Below are positions 20,426 to 29,966 of a stretch of DNA of 64,000 bases, piece after piece (within the stretch, counting starts at the first letter, position 1; every line of letters begins with the position of its first letter). Under the pieces are notes generated by a model that was given only the letters and a program-made list of their open reading frames with translations, was not told the origin of the DNA and searched no databases. Made by a program: the position numbers and the translations under genes. Origin of the DNA: Viridibacillus soli (GTDB taxonomy: Bacteria > Bacillota > Bacilli > Bacillales_A > Planococcaceae); NCBI RefSeq assembly GCF_016612995.1, contig NZ_JAEOAH010000038.1:1-64000 (forward strand). Reading direction: 5' to 3'.

Positions 20426-21679
20426 TTGGAAATTCAAAATAAAATGATTGAAGTAATTGAGCAAGGAAATCTAGAGGGAATTCAAGATTTATTGGAGCAG
20501 TTCAAAATGCAAGCTGACCCTAATGTGCAATATGAAATAGCAGAGCTGCTAGTAAATTACGGCTTTTTAGCAGAAGCAGATCAGCTATTTGAACATTTGC
20601 AATTTTTGTTCCCGGATGAAACGCAATTGAAAATTGATCGTGCAGTATTGCTGATGGACCGCGGAGAAGAAGACGAAGCATTAGATATGTTCATGTCAGT
20701 GCGTCCTGATGAGCCAGAGTATCCACAAGTTTTATTAGCACTGGCGGATTATTATCAAATGCAAGGCCTTTACGAGGTCGCTGAGCAGCGTATAAATGAG
20801 GCGTTAGAATTATTACCTACTGAACCTTTGTTGCGTTTTGCGAAGGCTGAGCTACTTTTAGAGTTAGGTCGCTTAACTGAAGCTGCACGCCTTTATGGAG
20901 AGTTGTATGAAGAGCAAGAAGAGATTGCAGGTATCCGCTTAGTCGAGCGCCTCGCTGAAGTACACCGTACGGGAGCTGCGTTTGAAGAGGCGTTAACATA
21001 TTATTTGAAAGCACTAGAGTATCATGTCGCACCAGATTTATTGTTTGGTGCAGCTTATTCTGCTTTCCAATCTCAAATGTATGAAACAGCAATTAAACAT
21101 TTAGAAGAGTTAAAAGAAGTAGATCCTGATTATTTTGCAGGTTATTTATTATTAGCTGAGAGCTATGCAATGCAAGAAGATAATAAAAAAGCTTTAGAAA
21201 TAATTAAAGAAGGCATTAAACGTGATGAATACGATAAAGAATTGTATTTATTTGCAGGTAAAATGGCGTTGAAAAACAGTTTACCAGAAGAGGCTGAACA
21301 ATATTTACGCGAGGCAGTTGCACTTGATGGTGAATATATGGAAGCAATTTTAACGCTCGTTGCACTATTAGCGCAAGATGAGCGTGATGAAGAGATTGTT
21401 GAATTGATTGAAGTATTGCGTAATGACAATTTTGACTGGTCTACTTTATCTGCATTTGCTGCACAATCTTATGATCGCCTAGAAGATTATAATCGTGCAT
21501 ACGAATTTTACTCTTTGGCATATAATGACCATAAGGAAGATCCAGCATTTTTAGAAAAGTACGCGTATTTCCTAATCGAAGATGGTAAACGTGAGGAAGC
21601 TCACGAAGTTGTCAATCGATTAGTAGCACTACAGCCTGATGAGCCGACTTGGTTGGATCTCTTACAAACTTTCGAGTGA
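20426..21679 (+). CDS. ypiA: tetratricopeptide repeat protein (YpiA)
   Basis: A 417-residue, largely helical, acidic protein with consecutive TPR-like 34-residue repeats along its length (for example [17 protein letters not shown] and [16 protein letters not shown]). It has no signal or membrane segment, so it should be a cytosolic scaffold. Its place between aroA and ypiB matches B. subtilis ypiA, of unknown detailed function. I favour the TTG at 20426, six bases after AGGTG; a GTG at 20417 overlaps that site. Confidence 0.85.
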   Translation: MEIQNKMIEVIEQGNLEGIQDLLEQFKMQADPNVQYEIAELLVNYGFLAEADQLFEHLQFLFPDETQLKIDRAVLLMDRGEEDEALDMFMSVRPDEPEYPQVLLALADYYQMQGLYEVAEQRINEALELLPTEPLLRFAKAELLLELGRLTEAARLYGELYEEQEEIAGIRLVERLAEVHRTGAAFEEALTYYLKALEYHVAPDLLFGAAYSAFQSQMYETAIKHLEELKEVDPDYFAGYLLLAESYAMQEDNKKALEIIKEGIKRDEYDKELYLFAGKMALKNSLPEEAEQYLREAVALDGEYMEAILTLVALLAQDERDEEIVELIEVLRNDNFDWSTLSAFAAQSYDRLEDYNRAYEFYSLAYNDHKEDPAFLEKYAYFLIEDGKREEAHEVVNRLVALQPDEPTWLDLLQTFE

Positions 21680-21693
21680 GAGGGGGAATCGGT

Positions 21694-22245
21694 ATGACCG
21701 CTTCCGTTTCTGTGATGGATAAAAAGGTTTTCGTTCATTGGTTTTTAAAACGTTATCAATTAAAGCGACGTGAATGTGTATGGATTTTAAATTATTTACT
21801 CGGCCATGATGAACTGCTGGAGCATGTACATTTTGTTGAGGAAGCACATTATTGCCCACGAGCAATGGTCATGTCAACGACTGAATCATCTGGTATTCCA
21901 TTTCGCTTTTACAAAGGGAATATTATGACTGCAGATGCAGAGAAATCATTCCATGACTTGAGAATGCATCCAGATGAAGAAATGTTTATCCAACTTAATT
22001 TCCCTAAACTGCCACCTAGTAGCGAATACTTAGCGGTTCTAGAAGAGAACCCTCATATGCCTAAGTATTTGCATATTAGTGAAAAGGACCGCATGCTAGC
22101 TGAGGAAATATTGAATGATAGCATGAAGTCATTTAGGGAAGAAACGATTTTAAAGCAAATTGATGAAGCGTTAGACAATAATGACAAAGAAAAGTTTTAT
22201 GAATTATCCGCATTACTAAATGTCTTAAAAAATGTGAATGAATAG
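21694..22245 (+). CDS. ypiB: UPF0302 family protein (YpiB)
   Basis: A 183-residue soluble protein with the UPF0302 pattern: an N-terminal [18 protein letters not shown] helix, then a C-terminal [17 protein letters not shown] helix. B. subtilis YpiB lies in the same place and has been linked to post-translational control around the Rieske protein QcrA and ypiF; I cannot confirm that from sequence. ATG at 21694 follows GAGAGGGGGA. The gene overlaps nothing and is followed by a hairpin. Confidence 0.88.
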   Translation: MTASVSVMDKKVFVHWFLKRYQLKRRECVWILNYLLGHDELLEHVHFVEEAHYCPRAMVMSTTESSGIPFRFYKGNIMTADAEKSFHDLRMHPDEEMFIQLNFPKLPPSSEYLAVLEENPHMPKYLHISEKDRMLAEEILNDSMKSFREETILKQIDEALDNNDKEKFYELSALLNVLKNVNE

Positions 22246-22248
22246 AAA

Positions 22249-22276
22249 AAACTTCATCGCTTAGATGAAGTTTTTT
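22249..22276 (+). terminator. hairpin with T tract between ypiB and ypiF
   Basis: AAACTTCATC, a 5-base loop and GATGAAGTTTTTT make a terminator-like structure that ends 18 bp before the ypiF start. It could reduce ypiF transcription from the ypiA/ypiB promoter. Confidence 0.75.
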
Positions 22277-22293
22277 CTCGGGAGGAAATAAAA

Positions 22294-22743
22294 ATGTTTT
22301 GGATTGGCAAAGATGTAGATGTATTTTTAACACAAAAAGAATTTATTGACACCGCAATTGTCCCACTAGCTGTGATGGATGGTTCACCGATAGGTATGAA
22401 GCAAAGCGCTTCAGCTGCAGAGTTTTTAATGTCGTTAACGGCATTTGTGGAACAGCAATTTAAAGGACGCATTATGGTAACACCACCATTTACGTACACA
22501 AATAGCATGCCGAAAAAAAACTTTATTGAGGCAATTGATGATGAATTAAAGTCAGCGGGTTTTAAATACATCTTCTATATGACATCAGATCATAGTTGGA
22601 CAAGCGAAACGCCTGAGTTAACGGTTCTATGGTTACCATCTATACCACTTGGAGATATGGATCAATCAGTCAAACAATCTGTGTTAAGTGACCAACTTCG
22701 ACAAGTTGTACCAATGTTATCCGCTAAATGGGCAGGTCAGTAG
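22294..22743 (+). CDS. ypiF: DUF2487 family protein (YpiF)
   Basis: A 149-residue soluble protein without a recognised catalytic motif. It keeps the B. subtilis position between ypiB and the qcr operon. ATG at 22294 has a strong GGGAGGAA site placed directly after the upstream hairpin. Function unknown. Confidence 0.82.
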   Translation: MFWIGKDVDVFLTQKEFIDTAIVPLAVMDGSPIGMKQSASAAEFLMSLTAFVEQQFKGRIMVTPPFTYTNSMPKKNFIEAIDDELKSAGFKYIFYMTSDHSWTSETPELTVLWLPSIPLGDMDQSVKQSVLSDQLRQVVPMLSAKWAGQ

Positions 22744-22794
22744 TTTTCTTTCATGAAATGTTCACAAATCATGACAAAAGTGTCGAATGCGTTA

Positions 22795-22823
22795 TTGACC
22801 TTCCATTTTGATTGATATATCAT
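22795..22823 (+). promoter_or_regulatory. candidate promoter of qcrABC
   Basis: TTGACC (22795-22800), a 17-bp spacer and TATCAT (22818-22823), leaving a leader of about 70 nt before qcrA. Confidence 0.55.
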
Positions 22824-22898
22824 AGATATGTCCTAGTAATACTATTTTGTATAAGTTTGTCCGTTGGACTGACCTTTAAAGTTAGAGGGGGGAAAAGG

Positions 22899-23402
22899 AT
22901 GAGTAACAATCGTGTAACAAGACGTCAATTTCTTAACTACACATTAACAGGTGTTGGTGGCTTTATGGCTGCTGGTATGTTAATGCCGATGGTCCGCTTT
23001 GCGGTTGACCCGGTATTACAGAAAAAAGAAGGCGGAGATTTTATATTAACTAAACAAAAAATCTCTGAGTTAACAGAAGTTCCTGTTAAAGTTGACTTCA
23101 CTTTTGAACAAGTTGACGCTTGGTACAAATCTAATGTTACAAATACAGCGTGGGTTTATAAAGAAGGCGAAGAAGTTATCGCTCTTTCACCTGTATGTAA
23201 ACATTTAGGATGTACTGTAAACTGGGAAGGTGACCCAGAACACAAAAACCAATTCTTCTGCCCGTGTCACGCTGGCCGCTACGAGAAAAATGGTGACAAC
23301 ATCAAAGGTACACCACCACTTGGTCCGTTAGATGAGTTCGAAGTGAAAGAAAAAGACGGTCTATTAATGATCGGGAACACAAGAGCAAATACTTTAGTTT
23401 AA
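22899..23402 (+). CDS. qcrA: menaquinol:cytochrome c reductase iron-sulfur subunit
   Basis: Rieske subunit of the b6c-type complex on the outer face of the membrane. The 167-residue length matches B. subtilis QcrA. The twin-arginine segment RVTRRQF precedes a hydrophobic anchor (about residues 18-38), indicating Tat export. The 2Fe-2S ligands lie in CKHLGC and CPCHAG. ATG at 22899 follows a GGGGGGAAAAGG region; the longer frame back to 22812 lacks a ribosome site. Confidence 0.97.
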   Translation: MSNNRVTRRQFLNYTLTGVGGFMAAGMLMPMVRFAVDPVLQKKEGGDFILTKQKISELTEVPVKVDFTFEQVDAWYKSNVTNTAWVYKEGEEVIALSPVCKHLGCTVNWEGDPEHKNQFFCPCHAGRYEKNGDNIKGTPPLGPLDEFEVKEKDGLLMIGNTRANTLV

Positions 23403-23423
23403 TTGTAAGGGGGTACGACATCA

Positions 23424-24098
23424 GTGCTAAATAAAATCTATGATTGGGTCGATGAACGCTTAGATATCACACCAATTTGGCGCGATATAGCCGACCATGA
23501 AGTGCCAGAGCACGTTAACCCTGCACATCATTTTTCTGCATTCGTATATTGCTTCGGAGGCTTAACGTTCTTCGTAACAGTTATTCAAATCCTTTCAGGT
23601 ATGTTCTTAACAATGTACTATGTTCCGGATATTGAAAATGCATGGAAATCTGTTTACTACCTTCAAAATGAAGTAGCATTCGGTGAGATTGTGCGTGGTA
23701 TGCATCACTGGGGAGCTTCACTCGTAATTGTCATGATGTTCCTTCATACATTACGTGTATTTTTCACAGGTTCATACAAAAAACCTCGTGAACTAAACTG
23801 GATTGTTGGGGTACTAATTTTCGCAGTAATGTTAGGCCTTGGCTTTACAGGTTACCTACTTCCATGGGATATGAAAGCATTATTCGCTACGAAAGTAGGT
23901 ATTGAAATCGCTGCTTCAGTACCATTTATTGGAGAATCGATTAAAGTATTACTTGCCGGAGATAGTACTATCGTCGGTGCACAAACATTAACAAGATTCT
24001 TTGCGATTCATGTATTCTTCTTACCAGCTGCTTTGCTTGGGTTGCTTGCAGCACACTTTGTAATGATTCGCAGACAAGGTATTTCAGGTCCATTGTAG
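23424..24098 (+). CDS. qcrB: menaquinol:cytochrome c reductase cytochrome b subunit
   Basis: Cytochrome b6-type subunit of 224 residues with four membrane helices. Paired haem histidines are visible in MHHWGASL (about residue 95) and in the fourth helix (FAIHVFFLP), and GYLLPWD is conserved. GTG start at 23424 behind GTAAGGGGG. It lies between the Rieske and cytochrome b/c subunits as in B. subtilis. Confidence 0.97.
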   Translation: MLNKIYDWVDERLDITPIWRDIADHEVPEHVNPAHHFSAFVYCFGGLTFFVTVIQILSGMFLTMYYVPDIENAWKSVYYLQNEVAFGEIVRGMHHWGASLVIVMMFLHTLRVFFTGSYKKPRELNWIVGVLIFAVMLGLGFTGYLLPWDMKALFATKVGIEIAASVPFIGESIKVLLAGDSTIVGAQTLTRFFAIHVFFLPAALLGLLAAHFVMIRRQGISGPL

Positions 24099-24139
24099 TT
24101 TTACAATGAACTTGAAGAATTACTAAAGGAGGGGACACA

Positions 24140-24913
24140 ATGCATCGCGGAAAAGGAATGAAATTCGTAGGAGATTCTCGTGTGCCTTATAAAGCAAACA
24201 GAACAAAAACTCCGCCAGACTATTCCGAATATCCGGGGAAAACAGAACCATTCTGGCCAGACTTTTTACTGAAAGAATGGATGGTTGGTGCTGTATTTCT
24301 TATTGGTTATCTAATCTTGACTGTCGCTCACCCGTCTCCACTTGAGGCACAGGCAGATCCGTCAAAAGTTGCAGGTTATATACCAATGCCGGACTGGTAT
24401 TTCTTATTCTTATACCAATTATTAAAATATGAATACGCTTCAGGTCCATATAACATTATTGGAGCTATGGTAATACCGGGGATTGCTTTCGGTGCACTAC
24501 TATTAGCGCCATTCTTAGATAGAGGACCAGAACGTCGCCCGATGAAACGCCCACTTCCAGTAGCGTTCATGTTATTAGCACTTGCTTCTATGATTTTCTT
24601 AACTTGGGAATCAGTAGTTAACCATGACTGGGAAGCAGCTGCAAAACAAGGTGCGATTGTTAAAACAGTCGAATTCGATAAAGAATCTGATGGCTATAAA
24701 GTTTATGCTGGCCAATCTTGTATTAACTGTCATGGTGAAAACCTTGAGGGTGGTGTAGCTAAAACATTGATGAACACTGGTTTATCGGCTGATGAAGTAG
24801 CTGACATTGCTCATAACGGTACTGAGGGTGGTATGCCTCCAGGTCAATTTGACGGTTCGGATGAAGATCTTCAAAAACTTGCTGAGTTTATTGCAAGCTT
24901 AAAAGCTGAATAA
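24140..24913 (+). CDS. qcrC: menaquinol:cytochrome c reductase cytochrome b/c subunit
   Basis: Fusion of a subunit-IV-like part (three membrane segments, with the PDWY-type motif at MPDWYFLFLYQLL) and a C-terminal cytochrome c domain with the haem site CINCH near residue 198 and a distal methionine in GGMPPGQF. The 257 residues are normal for Bacillales QcrC. AAGGAGGGG precedes the ATG. A terminator closes the operon. Confidence 0.96.
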   Translation: MHRGKGMKFVGDSRVPYKANRTKTPPDYSEYPGKTEPFWPDFLLKEWMVGAVFLIGYLILTVAHPSPLEAQADPSKVAGYIPMPDWYFLFLYQLLKYEYASGPYNIIGAMVIPGIAFGALLLAPFLDRGPERRPMKRPLPVAFMLLALASMIFLTWESVVNHDWEAAAKQGAIVKTVEFDKESDGYKVYAGQSCINCHGENLEGGVAKTLMNTGLSADEVADIAHNGTEGGMPPGQFDGSDEDLQKLAEFIASLKAE

Positions 24914-24927
24914 TACTTACTTAATTA

Positions 24928-24956
24928 AAAGAGTCAGGAAACTGGCTCTTTTTTTA
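24928..24956 (+). terminator. intrinsic terminator after qcrC
   Basis: AAAGAGTCAG, a GAAA loop and CTGGCTCTTT, followed by T residues. Confidence 0.85.
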
Positions 24957-25091
24957 TTATATCTATAGGCTGAATGAAATCCATTTGAATATAGAGGAAC
25001 TTAACCTATACTAATGATATGCAAGTGAATGATACAATTTTACTTGCCAATACTAAAGAATACATATTTCATTAAAAAAAGGAGTATTGAT

Positions 25092-25694
25092 ATGCCTTCA
25101 ACTATCTCGAAATGTTGGGTCATTCTTATACATCGATCGTTTTTATGGCTTTTATTAATTATTAATGTGATCGGTACAATTTTGGGGTATATTTGGTACG
25201 GTTGGCAATTAGAGATAACTAAGCCAATATTTCTTATCTTTGTACCTGATAGTCCTACCGCAACTCTGTTCTTCTGTATAGTAATTGTCGGTTGGTTGCT
25301 AGGACGTCATTGGAAAATAATTGAGGCACTCGCTTTAATAACGCTCGTCAAATATGGCTTATGGGCTGTGGTCATGAATATATGGGCGTTAGTTGAAACT
25401 GGTTCCATCGGTTGGATGGGTTGGATGCTTGTCTTTTCGCACTTTATGATGGCGGTTCAAGCTGTTCTTTATTTACCAGCCTATCGTTTTAAGTTTATTC
25501 ATGTTTGGATTGCGGCAATTTGGACTTTGCATAATGATGTGATTGATTATGTTTTTGGGCAAATGCCAATTTACAGTATGTTGTCTAATTATGTTCAATC
25601 AATTGGTTATTTTACATTTTGGTTGTCTATATGTTGTATTTCACTGGCGTTTTGGACTGCGAAAAAAAGCTTTTCATTTGCGGAAAGATCATAG
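25092..25694 (+). CDS. ypjA: DUF1405 membrane protein (YpjA)
   Basis: A 200-residue hydrophobic protein with about six membrane segments and few charged residues between them. It follows qcrC as ypjA does in B. subtilis; no biochemical role is known to me. The ATG at 25092 has an AAAAGGAGT site; the frame upstream to 25029 is without one. Confidence 0.82.
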   Translation: MPSTISKCWVILIHRSFLWLLLIINVIGTILGYIWYGWQLEITKPIFLIFVPDSPTATLFFCIVIVGWLLGRHWKIIEALALITLVKYGLWAVVMNIWALVETGSIGWMGWMLVFSHFMMAVQAVLYLPAYRFKFIHVWIAAIWTLHNDVIDYVFGQMPIYSMLSNYVQSIGYFTFWLSICCISLAFWTAKKSFSFAERS

Positions 25695-25738
25695 ACACCG
25701 TAAAATAATAGTAAGCTAGTATTAGGAGGATGGTTAGT

Positions 25739-26425
25739 TTGTCAATAGCGATGTATATCATATATTTTATCGTGTTATTATTAATGCCGATTTACGCTCA
25801 AATGAAAGTAAAAAGAACGTATAAACGGTACTCGCAAGTTCGTTCAACTTCTGGTATGACAGGTGCGGAAGTTGCAAGATTAATTTTAGATCAAAATGGA
25901 TTAAGCAATGTTCGAGTAGTGGAGCAAGAAGGATTCTTAACTGATCACTACAATCCTGCGACAAAAACAGTTGCTTTATCAACACATAACTATCATGAAG
26001 CATCTGTAGCAGGAACAGCTGTAGCAGCCCATGAATGCGGACATGCGATTCAACATAAAGAAGCTTATTCATTCTTAACAATGCGTTCTAAATTAGTACC
26101 TGTAGCAAATATTTCTTCAAATGCATCATGGATTTTCATTATGATTGGTTTAATTGCTACAAGTTCAAACCTACTATTAGTAGGGATTGTGTTACTTGCA
26201 GCTGGTGTAGTATTCCAATTAGTTACTTTACCAGTAGAGTTTAATGCCTCAAACCGTGCCATGAATCAAATTGTTGAACACGGCATTATTCGCAATGAAG
26301 AAGAACGAGATGCAAAAAAAGTTTTAAATGCGGCAGCTCTAACTTATGTTGCAGCGGCAGCAACTGCTGTTATGGAATTAGTACGTTTAGTGTTAATCTA
26401 TACGGGTATGAATGGCGAAGACTAA
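25739..26425 (+). CDS. membrane zinc metallopeptidase, YugP-like
   Basis: A 228-residue membrane protein resembling YugP: an N-terminal helix, a TGAEVARLILDQNGL segment, then the zinc site HECGH (HExxH variant) in AAHECGHAIQH near residue 100, two membrane helices and LPVEFNASNRA. Substrate unknown. The TTG at 25739 is eight bases after GGAGGA; the ATG at 25730 overlaps that site. In B. subtilis ypjB occupies this position, so the neighbourhood has been rearranged. Confidence 0.85.
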   Translation: MSIAMYIIYFIVLLLMPIYAQMKVKRTYKRYSQVRSTSGMTGAEVARLILDQNGLSNVRVVEQEGFLTDHYNPATKTVALSTHNYHEASVAGTAVAAHECGHAIQHKEAYSFLTMRSKLVPVANISSNASWIFIMIGLIATSSNLLLVGIVLLAAGVVFQLVTLPVEFNASNRAMNQIVEHGIIRNEEERDAKKVLNAAALTYVAAAATAVMELVRLVLIYTGMNGED

Positions 26426-26450
26426 TATTAACTGTACTACTACAAAATGG

Positions 26451-26490
26451 AAGACCCTTGAACTGTTAAAACAGTCAAGGGTCTTTTTTG
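26451..26490 (+). terminator. intrinsic terminator after the YugP-like gene
   Basis: AAGACCCTTGA and TCAAGGGTCTT, extended by ACTGT/ACAGT, then six T residues. The following AT-rich stretch to 26710 probably holds the promoter of the wall hydrolase, but I cannot place it firmly. Confidence 0.85.
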
Positions 26491-26710
26491 GTATAAAAAC
26501 GATAATTTTTATAGTAAAAATATCATAAAATCAAAATATTGTTATAAACCAACCCTTTATTGTAGTCAAACTGTAATACTTCTGTAATTGAAATAGCGTT
26601 GTTTATTACAAATAATTTCTGTAAAGTTAGTGTTGTAGAAAGAACAGCATATGAATTTACTAAAATAATCGACTTTAAATAGTTTGAAAAATATTGGAGA
26701 GTATATATCG

Positions 26711-27481
26711 ATGAAAAAGAAAAATCTATTTACAGCAATTACAGCAGGTACATTAGCTTTAACGATTTCATTCACAGGACTGACAGCGGGTCAACAAAAT
26801 ACAGCTTCAGCCGAATCCCTAACATCTACTAATGAAGTACATAAATCAACTGCTATTACAACAGTAGCTAGTTCGACAGCTACTAAAATTAGCGGCAAAT
26901 ATAAAACAACAGCAGCATTAAATATGCGTAAGAGTGCAAGTACTAAATCAAAAGTGATTTTAACAGCAAAAAAAGGTGCTATCGTAAAAGCTACTTATAA
27001 GAAAAAAGTAAGTGGTACAACATGGTATAAAGTTACTTATAACGGAAAAACAGGCTGGATGACATCAGCTTATTTAAAAAAATATAAAAAAGTAAGCAAA
27101 GTTTCAAATAGTGCAACTGGATCAGCTATTATAAATGCGGGCCGAAAATATTTAGGCGTTCCTTACGTATGGGGTGGTACAACACCTTCAGGGTTCGACT
27201 GTAGTGGTTTCACTCAATATACTTATAATCAAGCAGGTATGGGTTCAATTCCTCGTAATAGCCGCGCACAACGTGAAGCAGCTTCGTACACAAGTAATCC
27301 TCAAGTAGGTGATTTAATATTCTTCTCTGAAAATCCAGGTGGAAGTTATATTACACATGTAGGTTTATATGCAGGTAATGGACAAGTCCTTCATGCTGCA
27401 GGTAACCAAGTTCAATACCAAAGTATTTCAAGCGGTAGTTACTGGGGTGCACGTATCATGAGCTATGGTACTTTCAGATAA
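26711..27481 (+). CDS. SH3b-NlpC/P60 cell-wall endopeptidase
   Basis: Secreted peptidoglycan hydrolase of 256 residues. Signal peptide: MKKKNLF, hydrophobic core and ASA-type cleavage near residue 33. A bacterial SH3 domain at about residues 60-125 (LNMRKSASTKSKV, WYKVTYNGKTGWM) should bind the wall. The C-terminal NlpC/P60 domain has the catalytic Cys in FDCSGFTQY and His in HVGLYAGNG, which would cut D-gamma-glutamyl-diaminopimelate-type stem peptide bonds. It is monocistronic. It has no counterpart at this place in B. subtilis. Confidence 0.9.
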   Translation: MKKKNLFTAITAGTLALTISFTGLTAGQQNTASAESLTSTNEVHKSTAITTVASSTATKISGKYKTTAALNMRKSASTKSKVILTAKKGAIVKATYKKKVSGTTWYKVTYNGKTGWMTSAYLKKYKKVSKVSNSATGSAIINAGRKYLGVPYVWGGTTPSGFDCSGFTQYTYNQAGMGSIPRNSRAQREAASYTSNPQVGDLIFFSENPGGSYITHVGLYAGNGQVLHAAGNQVQYQSISSGSYWGARIMSYGTFR

Positions 27482-27491
27482 TATATAATTT

Positions 27492-27535
27492 AAAGCCCTC
27501 AACAGTGGAGAAAATCCGTTGCTGAGGGCTTTTTT
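27492..27535 (+). terminator. intrinsic terminator after the NlpC/P60 gene
   Basis: AAAGCCCTCA pairs with TGAGGGCTTT around an inner stem and is followed by T residues. Confidence 0.85.
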
Positions 27536-27657
27536 AAATCCCAATAAATTCTAAAGCTGCAGGTTGCTAATTGGTGATTTATTGGTACTTATTATCGTTT
27601 AATTCAGGTGAATTACAAAATAGGATACTGATGGTTTTTATCGACATTTCTGAGGGT

Positions 27658-27690
27658 ATAAAAATAGCAGATAGATTAGCTCTATCTGCC
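27658..27690 (-). terminator. intrinsic terminator of the YitT-family gene
   Basis: On the minus strand, GCAGATAGA and TCTATCTGC form a 9-bp stem with a 5-base loop, followed by TATTTTTA. Confidence 0.75.
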
Positions 27691-27704
27691 ACTCATTTAA
27701 TGTA

Positions 27705-28571
27705 TTATTCAATCGGTTGTTTTTTATCGTCTAGTGTAAAACCTTCTCCACTAACATCATGTACTTCTGAAACAGATACAAATGCGTGCGGATCTACCGA
27801 ATGTACAATGCTTTTTAACCTAAATAGTTCATTTTTTGCAACGACGCAATAAATAATTTCACGGTCTTCTTTTGTGTAATGACCGTAACCTTTTAAGATA
27901 GTTACGCCGCGCTCCATTTGTTTAGTAATTCGCACGGCAATTTCATCTTGTTTGCCGGAAATAATAATAGCTCCACGGGCAGCATATGCACCATCTTGTA
28001 CGAAGTCAATAACACGAGCACTGACAAAGACAGCGACAAGTGTATACATCATTGAGCGTGAATTAAGGAATGTCGCCCATGATAGCATAATAACGACAGC
28101 ATCGAACATGAACATTGTTTTCCCCATCGGCCAGCCTATAAATTTATTGATGAGACGTGCAATAATATCGACGCCACCCGTTGTACCACCATAGCGGAAT
28201 ATGATACCAAGTCCAGCGCCTAAGAAAATACCTGCAAATAGCGCGACTAAGAACATATCATCCTTCATCCCAATATCAAACTGATAAACTTGGAAGATTT
28301 TCATGAATACTGAGACGGAGACAGTTCCAATAACAGTATAAGCAAACATTTTGCGCCCAAGTATTTTCCAGCCTAGTATAAACATTGGTATATTCAGTAG
28401 TAAGTTCATCAAAGCTGGATCCCATTTGAGAACGAAGTACAGAATTAACGTTATCCCTGTAAAGCCACCTTCTCCTAGCTCGTTTTGGACGGTAAAGTGT
28501 ATAAATCCAAAACTGAAGATGGCTGCACCGAGAATGATAAACAGTACATTTTTTAATTTAATATTTGGCAT
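27705..28571 (-). CDS. ypjC: YitT family membrane protein (YpjC-like)
   Basis: A 288-residue protein with five or six N-terminal membrane helices and a soluble C-terminal DUF2179 domain (about residues 215-285, GYGHYTKEDREIIYCVV). Function unknown. It is the only minus-strand gene in the central part and lies between the qcr region and dapB as ypjC does in B. subtilis. The ATG at 28571 follows AGAGGTG by eight bases. Confidence 0.88.
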   Translation of the reverse strand: MPNIKLKNVLFIILGAAIFSFGFIHFTVQNELGEGGFTGITLILYFVLKWDPALMNLLLNIPMFILGWKILGRKMFAYTVIGTVSVSVFMKIFQVYQFDIGMKDDMFLVALFAGIFLGAGLGIIFRYGGTTGGVDIIARLINKFIGWPMGKTMFMFDAVVIMLSWATFLNSRSMMYTLVAVFVSARVIDFVQDGAYAARGAIIISGKQDEIAVRITKQMERGVTILKGYGHYTKEDREIIYCVVAKNELFRLKSIVHSVDPHAFVSVSEVHDVSGEGFTLDDKKQPIE

Positions 28572-28766
28572 CAATTTTTCACCTCTTTATTGGATAGTGG
28601 AGCGTATAATAGAAAGGACTGTATGAAAAAAAGAATATGTATCAAATTCGTAAGTAATTTGATTTACAATAGAGATGCGAGCATGGAAGTCGCTCTCAGT
28701 TGGTCACCAACTAAGCTGTTTTAAAAAGTCTTTTACAAAAATATATTATCATGTATTTTAGACATT

Positions 28767-28796
28767 TTGACAACATCTAGTATTATTGATTACGAT
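28767..28796 (+). promoter_or_regulatory. candidate promoter of the ypjD-dapB operon
   Basis: A perfect TTGACA (28767-28772) with TACGAT (28791-28796) 18 bp downstream. The gene-free stretch 28572-28817 separates the divergent ypjC and ypjD. Confidence 0.45.
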
Positions 28797-28817
28797 GAGT
28801 ATAGGAGAGTGATACAT

Positions 28818-29156
28818 ATGAGTAAAGAAGTAACAATGCAACAAATGCAGAAACAAGTGGACGATTATATCGGACAGTTTAAAGAAGGTTATTTTCCCCC
28901 GTTTGAATTATTAGCAAGATTGACGGAAGAACTTGGTGAATTATCCCGAGAAGTGCAAAATGTCTATGGCATGAAAAAGAAAAAGCCAACAGAAGCTGCT
29001 AAATCCCTTGAAGAAGAATTTGGAGATTTCTTATTTGTCCTTATATGTTTTGCAAATGCAGAGAATATTAATATGGCTGAAGCTCTACAAAGAGTTTTAC
29101 ATAAATTTGAAACACGTGACAAAGATCGTTGGACTAGAAAGGAAGAGAAAGAATGA
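28818..29156 (+). CDS. ypjD: MazG-type nucleotide pyrophosphohydrolase (YpjD)
   Basis: A 112-residue all-helical MazG-like protein expected to hydrolyse nucleoside triphosphates to monophosphates and pyrophosphate. The metal-binding pattern EELGELSREV followed by EEFGD is present. ATG at 28818 follows ATAGGAGAGTG. Its end overlaps the dapB start by four bases. Confidence 0.88.
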   Translation: MSKEVTMQQMQKQVDDYIGQFKEGYFPPFELLARLTEELGELSREVQNVYGMKKKKPTEAAKSLEEEFGDFLFVLICFANAENINMAEALQRVLHKFETRDKDRWTRKEEKE

Positions 29157-29950
29157 CAATTCGTGTTGCAATCGCTGGACCACGAGGTAAAATGGGGTCC
29201 GAAGCTGTACATACAGTGATGAAGAACGACAATATGGAATTAGTAGCTGTACTTGATCATAGAGAAATCGCAGACTCATTAGAGGATTATGCAGAGTTCC
29301 CTAACAATTATTGTATACCCGTTTATACAGATTTAGAATCTTTATTTAAAACAGAGAGACCGGATGTCTTTGTTGATTTAACAACACCTGAAACTGTGTA
29401 CAAGCATACGAAAGAAGCGTTACTTAATGGGGTACGACCAGTTATTGGTACGACAGGTTTTACAGATGAACAACTAGAAGAGCTTACAGAGCTATCTACA
29501 GAATTGAAACTGGGAACGATAATTGCACCGAATTTTGCAATTGGTGCAATATTAATGATGAAATTTTCACAAATGGCTGCCGCTTACTTACCGGATGTTG
29601 AAATTATTGAGATGCATCACGATAGAAAGTTGGATGCTCCTTCAGGTACAGCAAATAAAACGGCCCAACTAATTCAAGAAAATAGACGGGGCCATAAGCA
29701 AGGACATCCCGATGAAGTAGAAACGATTGAAGGCGCTAGAGGCGCTGATATTGATGGCATGCGTATACATAGCGTACGCCTTCCTGGACTTGTAGCACAT
29801 CAACAAGTACTCTTTGGAGGAGAAGGTCAACTACTCACATTGCGCCATGATTCATTCAGCCGCAGTTCATTTATGTCGGGCGTGAAATTTTCAATTGAAA
29901 AAGTAATGGAGTTAGATGATTTAGTATACGGCTTAGAAAATATTTTATAA
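29153..29950 (+). CDS. dapB: 4-hydroxy-tetrahydrodipicolinate reductase
   Basis: Reduces hydroxy-tetrahydrodipicolinate in the lysine/diaminopimelate pathway, which in a spore former also branches to dipicolinate. The NAD(P)-binding AGPRGKMG motif and the substrate-binding [14 protein letters not shown] block (near residue 155) are clear; 265 residues is typical. It is coupled to ypjD by a four-base overlap and followed by mgsA. Confidence 0.97.
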   Translation: MTIRVAIAGPRGKMGSEAVHTVMKNDNMELVAVLDHREIADSLEDYAEFPNNYCIPVYTDLESLFKTERPDVFVDLTTPETVYKHTKEALLNGVRPVIGTTGFTDEQLEELTELSTELKLGTIIAPNFAIGAILMMKFSQMAAAYLPDVEIIEMHHDRKLDAPSGTANKTAQLIQENRRGHKQGHPDEVETIEGARGADIDGMRIHSVRLPGLVAHQQVLFGGEGQLLTLRHDSFSRSSFMSGVKFSIEKVMELDDLVYGLENIL

Positions 29951-29966
29951 GAATGGAATGAGTGCC

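Noticed and set aside
27571-27852. Plus-strand ORF of 93 codons
   Set aside because: It runs antisense into the 3' end of the YitT-family gene across its terminator and has no ribosome site.
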